This document shows, in pieces, positions 25,651-34,234 of a DNA stretch of 64,000 nt. Source of the stretch: Pedobacter hartonius (lineage in GTDB: Bacteria > Bacteroidota > Bacteroidia > Sphingobacteriales > Sphingobacteriaceae). The stretch covers positions 620,001 to 684,000 of the forward strand of contig NZ_FNRA01000001.1 in assembly GCF_900107535.1 (NCBI RefSeq), written 5' to 3'. Every line of letters starts with the position of its first letter. Position 1 is the stretch's first letter. Made by a program: the position numbers and the translations under genes. The notes under the pieces were generated by a model, which did no database searches, had not been told where the DNA came from, and was given only the letters and a program-made list of their open reading frames with translations.

Positions 25651-26387
25651 TTAATATCCTGCATTTTGTTTCAGGTTCGGGTTTTCGAGATCTCGTTTCT
25701 CGGGATCGGCAGCAATGTCCTTCCGCCTGCGGCCTTCGGTGGTGAATTCCCAGCCAAGCTCATCGAGGAAACGCCCGTACTGGATATCCGTTCCGCCCTC
25801 CGCAGTAGTGCGCAAATGGTTCCGCAGTCCGTAGTCATATGCGCTTCCGAGCATCAGCTGTGCAGCAGTTACAGTAGTTTTTGCCGGGTTACTGCTGAAT
25901 GACGTTTGCCTAACCTGGGTGACCAGCGTTGTGGCACCTTCGGCATCACCTGTCCTGAGTAAAGCTTCTGCCTTCATCATCAGCACGTCTGCATAACGCA
26001 GTAATGGAAAGTCGTTGCCCAATCCTACCAGCGCACCTTTTTTGTATTCAAATTTACCCAGGCGGTAGCCATGCACCTCTTCTGAAGAATCTACTCCCGG
26101 AACCTCATTCACATATTTTAGCGGCTGGCCATTGTTGGCACCAAACGTACAGAGGATCATCCCGCCGCTTGAGGTATACTGCTGGCCCTGTACAAAATCA
26201 TCTTTTAAGCGACTGTCATCAGGATCAAAAGTATCGATGAACTGGGGCATGGCACAGATTCCGCCCCATGGCGAGTTCTGGAAGTTATAGTTCTGCTGAT
26301 TCTCAGGCTGTAAAGTTCACTAAAACTTATACAGTCGTCATTCACAATATTCTTCAATAATTGCGTATCATCCAAAGGATCGTTCAT
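25651..26387 (-). pseudogene. ECF sigma start fused by deletion to a SusD C-terminus
   Basis: From ATG 26387 the frame reads MNDPLDDTQLLKNIVNDDCI-SFSELYSL, a typical ECF sigma-70 N-terminus, and after about 28 codons turns into non-homologous sequence. In another frame, from about 26308 down to 25651, the sequence is the C-terminal third of a RagB/SusD protein (PWGGICAMPQFIDTFDPDD; FPLLRYADVLMMKAEALLR; WEFTTEGRRRKDI). Sigma, FecR, SusC and SusD genes normally stand in that order, so a deletion between about 26302 and 26310 seems to have removed the rest of a SusC/D locus. Confidence 0.8.
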
Positions 26388-26589
26388 ACATTATGAATAA
26401 GTATAATCTTATACTACAGCCTGGTAGTGGTTTATAATTGGTACACTAATGTAATAACAGATTTTTAATAAAAAAACTATTTGACAGGATTTAACGTCAA
26501 AAAGAAAATTATTATTTCAGGCAGGGGCTAAACTGACGGAAGCTGCCTTCATTTCGACGTCAAAAGAACAGTATTACAGATATCATATG

Positions 26590-26603
26590 ATCATTAAAAT
26601 GAT
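26590..26603. promoter_or_regulatory. Inverted repeat ATCATT-AA-AATGAT before the LysR promoter
   Basis: A perfect 6-bp inverted repeat directly abuts the -7 box at 26604. It is a candidate binding site for the LysR regulator encoded next, which would allow autoregulation. The rest of 26388-26589 shows nothing that I recognise. Confidence 0.4.
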
Positions 26604-26611
26604 TAATTTTG
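26604..26611 (+). promoter_or_regulatory. -7 box TAATTTTG of the LysR gene
   Basis: TAATTTTG fits TAnnTTTG and is framed by two inverted repeats. Confidence 0.55.
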
Positions 26612-26616
26612 CATGA

Positions 26617-26636
26617 GGTATCATCTTAATGATACC
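26617..26636 (+). promoter_or_regulatory. Palindrome GGTATCAT-CTTA-ATGATACC at the LysR leader
   Basis: A perfect 8-bp inverted repeat with 4-base spacer placed at the expected transcription start and 8 bases before the ATG. It can act as an operator in DNA or a hairpin in the mRNA that hides the start region. Confidence 0.5.
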
Positions 26637-26644
26637 GGTATGTT

Positions 26645-27538
26645 ATGGTAAATTTAGAATGGTACAGAACTTTTAAAGCAATATATAAGACCGGAACTCT
26701 TACAGGAGCGGCCCAGTCCCTCTTTATCTCACAGCCAGGCGTAAGTTTACACCTGAGTTCCCTGGAAAGTTATGTAGGTTATAAGCTGTTTGACCGCACC
26801 GGCCGGAAGATGGTGCCTACGGAAAAAGGGAAAGTGTTCTATAACTTTATTATTGAAGCCCTTGCAAAGCTGGAAGATGCGGAAAAAAACTTCCAGAGAA
26901 GCACCGAAAAACATACCCCTACGATAAGTGTGAGGATGTGTTTTGAAACTTTCCAGATCACGCTCGAACCCTATATGTCCTCCCTTCCCTTCAACCTGAT
27001 CATCCAGTTTGGAGAATATCCCGAGATGCTGGAAAACCTGGACAAGGGGATACTGGACCTGATCATCACACCGCAGACCGGAACCACCACCAGCATAGAA
27101 CACGAAGCCTTCTCTTCTGAAAGAATAGTCCTGCTTGGCGGCATCAATGTAAACCAGCAGGAGTTTGATGAGTTACTGCAGAATGGGGATAAGCACCTGC
27201 TTCTGGAATGGCTGAGTAAACACAAGTGGTATGGAACTACCGGAGACATGGAGCATTTGCGCCGGTTCTGGCAGTTAAATTTCAATAAATACCCCGATTT
27301 CAGGCCAAATTACATCGTTCCGAATTTAAACTCCATTGTGCGCTGCCTGAGCGGCGGAGAGGGACTCACCATCATTCCCAACCACCTGGGTAAACAAGAA
27401 ATTGAAAACGAGCAGGTAAAGATCATCTGGGAGGGCAGCCCGGTACTGGAAAACACACTGTATTTTGCAACGCGCAAAAAGAACATGTACCGGGAAGAGA
27501 TCCAGTCCATCAAAGACCTGATCAGAAAAGTGATGTGA
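26645..27538 (+). CDS. LysR-family transcriptional regulator
   Basis: 297 residues. The winged helix-turn-helix covers about residues 3-62 (GTLTGAAQSLFISQPGVSLH, LESYVGYKLFDRTGRKMVPT). The remainder is a periplasmic-binding-protein-like effector domain, somewhat divergent, ending SGGEGLTIIPNHLGKQEI. Its target is not obvious: on one side lies the deleted SusC/D locus, on the other a thioesterase facing it. Two inverted repeats at its own promoter point to autoregulation. Confidence 0.88.
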   Translation: MVNLEWYRTFKAIYKTGTLTGAAQSLFISQPGVSLHLSSLESYVGYKLFDRTGRKMVPTEKGKVFYNFIIEALAKLEDAEKNFQRSTEKHTPTISVRMCFETFQITLEPYMSSLPFNLIIQFGEYPEMLENLDKGILDLIITPQTGTTTSIEHEAFSSERIVLLGGINVNQQEFDELLQNGDKHLLLEWLSKHKWYGTTGDMEHLRRFWQLNFNKYPDFRPNYIVPNLNSIVRCLSGGEGLTIIPNHLGKQEIENEQVKIIWEGSPVLENTLYFATRKKNMYREEIQSIKDLIRKVM

Positions 27539-27597
27539 AACAAGATTCCAACCCGTCTTATAAATAATGTTTTTCAATAAATTTTCTTAACTACCCG

Positions 27598-27629
27598 CTG
27601 TAAGCGGCCGCTAAAAGCATCATGCTACA
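27598..27629 (+). repeat. Imperfect 32-bp direct repeat, copy 1
   Basis: Begins CTGTAAGCGGCCGCTAAAAG and ends CATCATGCTACA. It matches 27764-27795 at about 26 of 32 positions, in the same orientation, on the other side of the big hairpin. Confidence 0.55.
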
Positions 27630-27731
27630 GGATAAACTTCAAAAAAAAGAAACATTGGTTTCGCTGCCTTCCCGGCTGCGCTTCAGCAGCCGGCAGCATC
27701 GAAACCAATGTTCTTTTTTTCAGCGAAGCCA
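27630..27731. terminator. Long bidirectional terminator element, copy 1 of a possible family
   Basis: Flanked by GGATAAAC (27630-27637) and CAGCGAAGCCA (27721-27731). The stem starts with an A8 run, pairs AACATTGGTTTCG (27651-27663) with its complement (27700-27712), then GCTGCC/GGCAGC, and is capped by CCGGCTGC...GCAGCCGG, ending in T7. It can terminate the LysR gene on the plus strand and the thioesterase on the minus strand. The same flanks and apex occur at 51429-51509. Confidence 0.75.
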
Positions 27732-27736
27732 GAAGA

Positions 27737-27828
27737 TCTCTATTTAAGAATTCACAAAGAGATCCGTAAGCGCCAGCTATAAACATCATGCTACAAACAG
27801 TCCCTCTTTAAGAACTTACAAAGAAATC
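27737..27828 (+). repeat. Degenerate duplication of a thioesterase gene end
   Basis: 27737-27764 (TCTCTATTTAAGAATTCACA and onward) resembles 27801-27828, which includes the last codons of the thioesterase gene. Between them lies copy 2 of the 32-bp repeat (27764-27795). The arrangement looks like a partial tandem duplication that has drifted. Confidence 0.45.
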
Positions 27829-28364
27829 TGGCAGCGTTCATTCTGTAATACCTCCAGAAAACTATCCCTGTCATACACTTTCTTCAACATCGCCTCTTCC
27901 TTCTTATAAGTATCTTTAAGCTGTTTTCTATCCATTGCCTGGGAGAAGCGCCTGATATCATCCTGACTCGTCAGTATCAATCCGGGAACCTGTTTCGGCT
28001 TATTGTCATCTCCAATTGCAACCATTGTAAAGTAACTCGTATTCGTATGTTTCAGCACCTGTGTTTTCAGGTTTTCTGAAACCACCCTGATACCGATGAT
28101 CATTGAAGTCTTTCCCACATAATTCACCGATGCCATTAACGAAACCAGTTCGCCTACTTCTACAGGGGCCAGGAAATTCACCATATCAATGGATGCTGTG
28201 ATGGCATACCCGTCAGAATGTTTTGCTGCGCAAACATAAGCGACCTTATCCATGAGGCTCAAGATAATCCCCCCATGTATTTTTCCGCCAAAGTTTGAAT
28301 AAGATGGGATCATGAGCTCTGTGAGTGTAATCTGGGAATCTCCGACAGGTTTAAAGTCTAACAT
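27816..28364 (-). CDS. Acyl-CoA thioesterase (hotdog fold, YciA/BACH type)
   Basis: 182 residues. One hotdog domain (about 10-130): NFGGKIHGGIILSLMDKVAY carries the hotdog helix, followed by ITASIDMVNFLAPVEVGELV and TSYFTMVAIGDDNKP, as in acyl-CoA thioester hydrolases that cleave acyl-CoA to free acid and CoA in the cytoplasm. A basic helical tail of about 50 residues follows. A second, different member of the family is encoded at 41860-42381. Confidence 0.87.
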   Translation of the reverse strand: MLDFKPVGDSQITLTELMIPSYSNFGGKIHGGIILSLMDKVAYVCAAKHSDGYAITASIDMVNFLAPVEVGELVSLMASVNYVGKTSMIIGIRVVSENLKTQVLKHTNTSYFTMVAIGDDNKPKQVPGLILTSQDDIRRFSQAMDRKQLKDTYKKEEAMLKKVYDRDSFLEVLQNERCQISL

Positions 28365-28460
28365 TGGGAATGGGATTTAATGCTGCAATTTAGTTTTTTT
28401 TGCAAGACAGACAAATCTGCAGGGCATGATTATTGATGAAAATCTGGCAAACAGCTATAC

Positions 28461-28955
28461 ATGCCCCTGCCCCAAAAACGCTTTCAGCCTCTTGCATTTT
28501 TCATCAACATCTTTATTCCTCTTGTCTTTGGTGCCTTAGGTGGTTTAATTACGGTAAGGTCTGTTAAAACCTGGTATCCGGGAATTGCAAAGCCGTCTTT
28601 CAATCCCCCCAACTGGTTATTCGGCCCTGTATGGTCAACCTTGTTCATCATTATTGGCATAGCCGCCTATTTTGTCTGGACCAAAAGAAGCCGGATTGTC
28701 CATTTACCGCGAACTATTGCCGTATACTTCATCCAGCTGATCCTTAACCTGGGCTGGTCATTTTTATTCTTCTATGATCATTTGATAGGTGCTGCACTCA
28801 TTGAGATCATAGCGCTGCTCATCGTGATCCTGATCAACGGACTGGTATTCTATAAGATTGATAAAACTGCCGGTTTGCTCTTTATTCCTTATTTTATGTG
28901 GGTTAGTTTTGCAACGGTACTCACTTATAATATTTTTATTTTGAATCAGGTCTGA
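28461..28955 (+). CDS. TspO/MBR family membrane protein
   Basis: 164 residues with five predicted transmembrane helices. Family motifs are present: WYPGIAKPSFNPPNWLFGPV in the first loop and QLILNLGWSFLFF in helix 4, with the conserved W-P-P-W pattern that lines the porphyrin site. TspO proteins bind or degrade tetrapyrroles and modulate stress responses. The gene is followed 22 bases later by the patatin gene on the same strand. Confidence 0.9.
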   Translation: MPLPQKRFQPLAFFINIFIPLVFGALGGLITVRSVKTWYPGIAKPSFNPPNWLFGPVWSTLFIIIGIAAYFVWTKRSRIVHLPRTIAVYFIQLILNLGWSFLFFYDHLIGAALIEIIALLIVILINGLVFYKIDKTAGLLFIPYFMWVSFATVLTYNIFILNQV

Positions 28956-28977
28956 AAGAAAACCTGTAATTTAGGGA

Positions 28978-31299
28978 GTGCGCTCTTCAGGAAAAATACT
29001 ACTATTTATTATTTGCTTTTGGACATTTCACGCTAATGGCCAGAAGGTGGGCCTTGTACTGAGTGGTGGAGGTGCCAAGGGTTTGTCGCACATTGGCACG
29101 CTGAAGGCACTTGAGGAAAACCATATTCCCATAGACTATATCACGGGGACATCAATGGGCGGTATTGTTGGCGCCCTCTATGCCGCAGGATATGCGCCTG
29201 AGCAAATTGAAAAAATAGCGTTGACTACTGAGTTTCAGGACTGGGTAAACGGCCGTTATAAAAGTGATTATAGTTTCTATTTTCAAAAGAGCAGTACGAA
29301 TGCCTCCCTGGTCACCGCCAAAATACAGGTAGATACTGCACTGAGAATGAGTGTGAGAAACAATCTTGTCAACGACATCCCCTTAAATTTCGCATTAATA
29401 GAACTCCTGTCCCAGGCATCGGCTATCGCGAAAGATAACTTTGATAATTTGTTTGTGCCCTATCGCTGTATGGTGTCTGATGTTTTCTCACAAACCAGCA
29501 TTACAGTCAAAAACGGAAGCCTGGCAGAAGCCGTACGTGCCACAATGACCGTCCCCCTAATCTACAGGCCGATAAAACTCGACAATAAATATGTTTTTGA
29601 CGGAGGCCTCTACAATAATTTTCCGGCCGACATCATGCAAAAGGAATTCAGGCCCGATTACATCATCGGCGTAAACGTATCTGCCAAGAATTTCAAAGAA
29701 TATCCTAAAACAGGCGACGAACGGCTCATGAACCGCCTGATGATGTTTATGTTCCTGTCCAAATCCGATTCCACACTGATAGGAAAGAACGGTACCTATA
29801 TCCAGCCCAACCTGCAGGATTACAGCGCAAGCAACTTCTACCCTGTTGCAGAGCTGATCAAAAAAGGTTATGATGCAACTATGGCAGACATGCCGGCGCT
29901 GTTAAAAGCGGTGCACAGCAGGGTTGATCCGAAGGAACTTGCCCTCAAACGGAATACTTTCAATAACAGAAAGCCGCAGCTGAAATTTAATGAAGTGACC
30001 GTAACCGGAGTAAACAGCCAGCAGAAACGTTATATCCAGCGGCTTTTCAAGAGGGATAAACCTACATTCGACCTTTCCGATATCAGGCAGGGCTATTATA
30101 AGCTTGTGGCCGATGAAACTTTTGAAACCATTTATCCCAAGATCTCCTACAATCCTTCGTCAGACAGTTACACCTTCGAAATCGTGGCACAACCTAAGAG
30201 GAGCTTTAAGCTGGACCTCGGGGGAGTGATCTCCAGCAGGCCTATCAGCACGGTTTTCCTCGGATTGCAGTACAACTACCTGAACCGCAAGGCCTATACC
30301 TTTGGTACGGATTTCTACTCGGGCCGTTTCTATGAGTCGGCCCAGCTGAATGCCCGTATTGATTATCCTTCCCGGCTCCCGTTTTTTCTTGCTGCAGAGC
30401 TGACCTATAATCACTTCAACTATTACAGCACCAGCAAGATCTTTATCGAGAACCCTCATCCTACCTATATTGAACAGTCTGACAGGAAAATCGAGATCAA
30501 GGGGGGCATACCCCTGAACCGGAATACCCGGATTACCCTGAGCACCTCATTTATCAATAATGAAGACAACTACAGCCCCACAAATACTTTTAATACCGGC
30601 GATATTCTGGATGAAACTATCTTTAATGGCCTAAGGTCTACCCTTGCCTTTGAACAGAACACCTTCAACCGTAAACAGTATGCCAGCCGGGGAAGGAACT
30701 TCCTGTTCGCGTTCAACTTTTTCACCGGTAAGGAGAACTACACTCCCGGAAATATATCGAGGAACGTCCCTGTTGCAAACGGCGATATTGCAGTGACCAG
30801 AAAATTCAGGCAATGGGTAAGTATGAAGATCAGTGACGAGAACTATTTCCTTCACGAGGGAAATTATACCCTTGGTTACCAGGCGGAGGCCGTGATTTCA
30901 AACCAGCCCTTATTCTCCAATTATTATGCTACGCTGCTGGCCAGTCCGGCTTTCTATCCTCTTCAGGACAGCAGGTCTCTCTTTCTTGAAAAGTTCCGTG
31001 CATCCAGTTATGTTGCCGGAGGATTAAAGAATGTTTACAGTTTGCGCAGAAATATTGATTTCAGAGTAGAGGGCTTTGTATTCCTGCCTTACCAGGAAAT
31101 CACACAAACTGGATTTCAGGATGTAAAGAACTCGCCCACCTTTAACAAACTGCTCTATGCGGGCACTGCAGGGCTGGTTTATCATACGCCTGTGGGGCCG
31201 ATTAGCATAAGCTATAATTTATATGATGATCCGATAAAAAGAAACGGCATTTTATTACATTTGGGCTATCTGATCTATAACAAACGTTCTATAGAATAA
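28978..31299 (+). CDS. Patatin-like phospholipase with Omp85-type barrel (PlpD class)
   Basis: 773 residues, GTG start. A signal peptide (ILLFIICFWTFHANG) precedes the patatin domain: oxyanion loop SGGGAKG (29-35), nucleophile Ser59 in GTSMG, and Asp208 in DGGLYNN completing the Ser-Asp dyad. After a POTRA-like linker (about 330-400), the C-terminal half is a BamA/TamA-like barrel ending in an aromatic strand. This is the type V secretion architecture (PlpD/FplA) that displays a phospholipase A1/A2 at the surface or releases it. Confidence 0.88.
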   Translation: MRSSGKILLFIICFWTFHANGQKVGLVLSGGGAKGLSHIGTLKALEENHIPIDYITGTSMGGIVGALYAAGYAPEQIEKIALTTEFQDWVNGRYKSDYSFYFQKSSTNASLVTAKIQVDTALRMSVRNNLVNDIPLNFALIELLSQASAIAKDNFDNLFVPYRCMVSDVFSQTSITVKNGSLAEAVRATMTVPLIYRPIKLDNKYVFDGGLYNNFPADIMQKEFRPDYIIGVNVSAKNFKEYPKTGDERLMNRLMMFMFLSKSDSTLIGKNGTYIQPNLQDYSASNFYPVAELIKKGYDATMADMPALLKAVHSRVDPKELALKRNTFNNRKPQLKFNEVTVTGVNSQQKRYIQRLFKRDKPTFDLSDIRQGYYKLVADETFETIYPKISYNPSSDSYTFEIVAQPKRSFKLDLGGVISSRPISTVFLGLQYNYLNRKAYTFGTDFYSGRFYESAQLNARIDYPSRLPFFLAAELTYNHFNYYSTSKIFIENPHPTYIEQSDRKIEIKGGIPLNRNTRITLSTSFINNEDNYSPTNTFNTGDILDETIFNGLRSTLAFEQNTFNRKQYASRGRNFLFAFNFFTGKENYTPGNISRNVPVANGDIAVTRKFRQWVSMKISDENYFLHEGNYTLGYQAEAVISNQPLFSNYYATLLASPAFYPLQDSRSLFLEKFRASSYVAGGLKNVYSLRRNIDFRVEGFVFLPYQEITQTGFQDVKNSPTFNKLLYAGTAGLVYHTPVGPISISYNLYDDPIKRNGILLHLGYLIYNKRSIE

Positions 31300-31331
31300 C
31301 AAGATAATCAAAGGATAAAGACCTATATCAA

Positions 31332-31862
31332 ATGAAAACGATCTACTACTGTTTGTTACTCCTAATGATCTCCGGCCCGGCTTTTGCCCAAAAGTCAGAC
31401 ATTAACAATTTCATTGTCAAGGAAAGCCTGTTGAAGAACAGTAAACTCGCCATTATTGCGGCAGATTCATTGGAGCAGCCTATAGAAAGCATCAATGGGC
31501 TCTATACGTTTACAGTCAGTGGTTTTACCCAGCAGCTGAAATTCAATGACGGAGTTGCCGTTCTGCCTATGCAACTGGACAAGTCGTCGTTTGTTTATAT
31601 CAAACATCAGAATGATGGGGGTACGCATAGCAAATTGTTATACATTTATAAAAAAGACGGGAGTCTGAACCCTTTCACGATCAATAGCTTATGGCTTGTC
31701 CTTTTCCCTCTGCTGCTGATTTTCATCGCATTTGCCTTCAGGAAGCTGATCATATTTGTATTGATCATTCTCCTGGTTTACATTTACTTTAACCACAGCA
31801 ACGGCTTACACCTGTCTACATTTTTCGAGTCGATATTCGATACTTTGAAGACGTTATTTTAG
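31332..31862 (+). CDS. Hypothetical exported membrane protein
   Basis: 176 residues. A signal peptide (LLLLMISGPAFAQ) is followed by a small beta-rich periplasmic part (to about 118), then two closely spaced hydrophobic helices (about 119-150) and a short tail. It is probably co-transcribed with the patatin-barrel gene 32 bases upstream and ends in a 4-base convergent overlap with the TamL gene. No family recognised. Confidence 0.7.
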   Translation: MKTIYYCLLLLMISGPAFAQKSDINNFIVKESLLKNSKLAIIAADSLEQPIESINGLYTFTVSGFTQQLKFNDGVAVLPMQLDKSSFVYIKHQNDGGTHSKLLYIYKKDGSLNPFTINSLWLVLFPLLLIFIAFAFRKLIIFVLIILLVYIYFNHSNGLHLSTFFESIFDTLKTLF

Positions 31863-34234
31863 AAAGGCAGCCCTATCCCGAAATTGTACTGGAAGAAATG
31901 GTAATCATCGGGGCTGTTCTTTAGCCTGTAAGCTTCTTTAAATTCTGATCCGCCGCTAAACAACTTCCGGATCACCCATTGATCGGCAGGGTCAAACTGC
32001 GGGTCCCTTAGTTTGAGGCCTATATCAAAACGGAATATGAAATACTGCAGGTCGTATCTGAAGCCCATCCCTGTTCCAACACCCAGCTGGTTGCCCAGGT
32101 TCTTGAAATCAAAATAGGTTTCGGGCTGCGGATTTCCTGAAGAGATATTCCAGACGTTTCCTGCATCCAGGAATATTGCGCCCCTGAGTTTGGCACCAAA
32201 AAAATTGTCAATCAGCTTATAACGGTACTCCAGGTTAGCTTCAATATGCATCTGCCCTAACTGGTCTATACCGTAAAGGGTTCTTCTTGCCTCCTCTGTA
32301 GGTACCCGGTCGCCCCGGTTATAGTTACCCGGTCCGAGCGTTCTGGCCTGCCAGGCCCTCACACCGCCGGCGCCACCTGCAAAGAACAGTTTTTCAAAAG
32401 GAATAGCCGTGGAGTTTCCATACGCCACCCCCACACCGCCGTTGATGCGCGCAACGAACTGCCTTTCTAACCCTAAGTTCTTATACCATCGTATATCAAC
32501 CTCCGGACGTACATACTGGTTGTACGGAAGCCCGAGGATCGTGGCAAAATCTCCTGCATCAGGATTATGTTTGCCGCCTGTAAGTTTCGTTACTGCGGCC
32601 AGCCCATTCCCTGCGATATCGATATTTCCCCTGAAATACACAAAACTTTTGCCCGGAAGCAGCAATTTATTCGCGTTTAGCGTATAGGCATACTTCATAC
32701 CCAGGGTGATATCCTTTCTGTCCAGCAGTAAAATATTGTAAGAGTTATCACTGATCAGCTGCTTTCCGTCTGCAGTAGTGGAATCGATCAGCAATCCTCC
32801 GAAACGGTACTCAAAGTTGAGGGGAGTGAATGAATGCAGCTTTGATTTAGTCTCCACCCACTGGTAGGTAAAGGAGTTAAGGAAAACACGCCTGACGAAG
32901 GCGTCCTTTTGCAGCGAGTAGACATAACTGGTAGAGAAAATGGTGGAAGGCATTCCGTTTTTGCCCATCATCGGAATATCAAATGGGACCATGAGCCTTG
33001 GCACTGCCAGGTTTGCACTCAGGGAAAAATCACGCTGATAAATATCGTTAAATGATGAGCCCCCCTGTCCGATCCGGGCCTGCAGCCCGCCTTTGATCTG
33101 GAATTCGAAGCGCTCTGCCCCTCTGAAAATATTATTATTCGTATAGGTATTGCTCAGCGTAAAACCCACGGTACCTGCATTGAAGGGCACCTCTCCCTCT
33201 ATCCGGTTGCTCATCCTTTTCTGCGGAGTAAGCTGAATTACAGGCTGCAGCGTGTTAGCTGTGTCTTTCGACTTTACATATTCAATCTTTACGTTTTTAA
33301 ACACATTGAGTTCGTACAGCCTGTCATAAGTCAGGTTCTCTTTCGATATATCGTAAGTTTCGCCCTGCCTGATAAAATCATATCGCACCACAGGGTTCCT
33401 TCTGAAACGTTTGGACAGATCGGTATACCTGATTCCCCTGAAAATACGCGGGTTTAATTTGACAGAATCCGGGAAACCTTCTGTAGTAGGGGCAATTACG
33501 ATGTTACTCTCGCCAATCTTGTATTTTGCATGTCTGGAAGAATCCGGGTCGTCAATATACAGCACGACATTCGTTCTGCTGCTGCGCAATGCGGAATCTA
33601 CAGTAAACCTTACATAAGGCCTTGAGAAGTCGTAATACCCGTTTTCTTTCATCACCTCGTAGATCTGTTCACGTTCATATGCCAGTGAATCGTCATCATA
33701 CTGCATACCCTCGTGTAAATGTGTAAACATTCCCTTTCTGCTCATATATATTTCCCGCACGGCAGAATCAGGGATTGTATAGTTGACCTTGGCCACATAA
33801 AATGCAGGTCCTGTGTTCGCTTTAAAATCCACCTGGGCACGCTGTTTTTTCACCCTGATCTCAGACTTCACTTTGGCCATAAAATAGCCCTTGCTGATCA
33901 GGAACTTTTCAATCTGACTCCTGGAGATCTCTACCAGGGTACTGTCCAGTACCGGAGCAGGCTTACCTACTGACTTTGTTTTAAAAAGAGAATAAAAGAT
34001 GTTGTACAGGCCTACGTTTATCCCCAGCCTCGAAGCAGGACGGATATCTTTCTGTATATAGTTCAGCGCTTCCTCCTTATATCTGCCCGGAATACTGTCT
34101 ATTTCTACTTTTTTTACGATCGACTGATTGTCATCAATGAACTTTGTAGAGGAACAGGCACATATAAAAAGAATAATAAATAGTAATATTGCGGGAAACT
34201 GGAATTTATTTTTATAAATAGAATATGCTTTCAA
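31859..34234 (-). CDS. TamL-type lipidated Omp85 (BamA/TamA family) protein
   Basis: 791 residues with a TTG start. The N-terminus has a lipoprotein signal with lipobox FICAC (Cys27), which is peculiar to Bacteroidota TamL and absent from BamA. Three POTRA-like domains follow (about 40-330), then a 16-strand barrel with GRIGQG-like loops and a closing FFQYNFGIGLPF strand ending in Phe. It should act in outer-membrane protein or lipid transport with an inner-membrane TamB partner. Its start overlaps the start of the divergent RNA methylase gene by 10 bases. Confidence 0.85.
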   Translation of the reverse strand: MKAYSIYKNKFQFPAILLFIILFICACSSTKFIDDNQSIVKKVEIDSIPGRYKEEALNYIQKDIRPASRLGINVGLYNIFYSLFKTKSVGKPAPVLDSTLVEISRSQIEKFLISKGYFMAKVKSEIRVKKQRAQVDFKANTGPAFYVAKVNYTIPDSAVREIYMSRKGMFTHLHEGMQYDDDSLAYEREQIYEVMKENGYYDFSRPYVRFTVDSALRSSRTNVVLYIDDPDSSRHAKYKIGESNIVIAPTTEGFPDSVKLNPRIFRGIRYTDLSKRFRRNPVVRYDFIRQGETYDISKENLTYDRLYELNVFKNVKIEYVKSKDTANTLQPVIQLTPQKRMSNRIEGEVPFNAGTVGFTLSNTYTNNNIFRGAERFEFQIKGGLQARIGQGGSSFNDIYQRDFSLSANLAVPRLMVPFDIPMMGKNGMPSTIFSTSYVYSLQKDAFVRRVFLNSFTYQWVETKSKLHSFTPLNFEYRFGGLLIDSTTADGKQLISDNSYNILLLDRKDITLGMKYAYTLNANKLLLPGKSFVYFRGNIDIAGNGLAAVTKLTGGKHNPDAGDFATILGLPYNQYVRPEVDIRWYKNLGLERQFVARINGGVGVAYGNSTAIPFEKLFFAGGAGGVRAWQARTLGPGNYNRGDRVPTEEARRTLYGIDQLGQMHIEANLEYRYKLIDNFFGAKLRGAIFLDAGNVWNISSGNPQPETYFDFKNLGNQLGVGTGMGFRYDLQYFIFRFDIGLKLRDPQFDPADQWVIRKLFSGGSEFKEAYRLKNSPDDYHFFQYNFGIGLPF

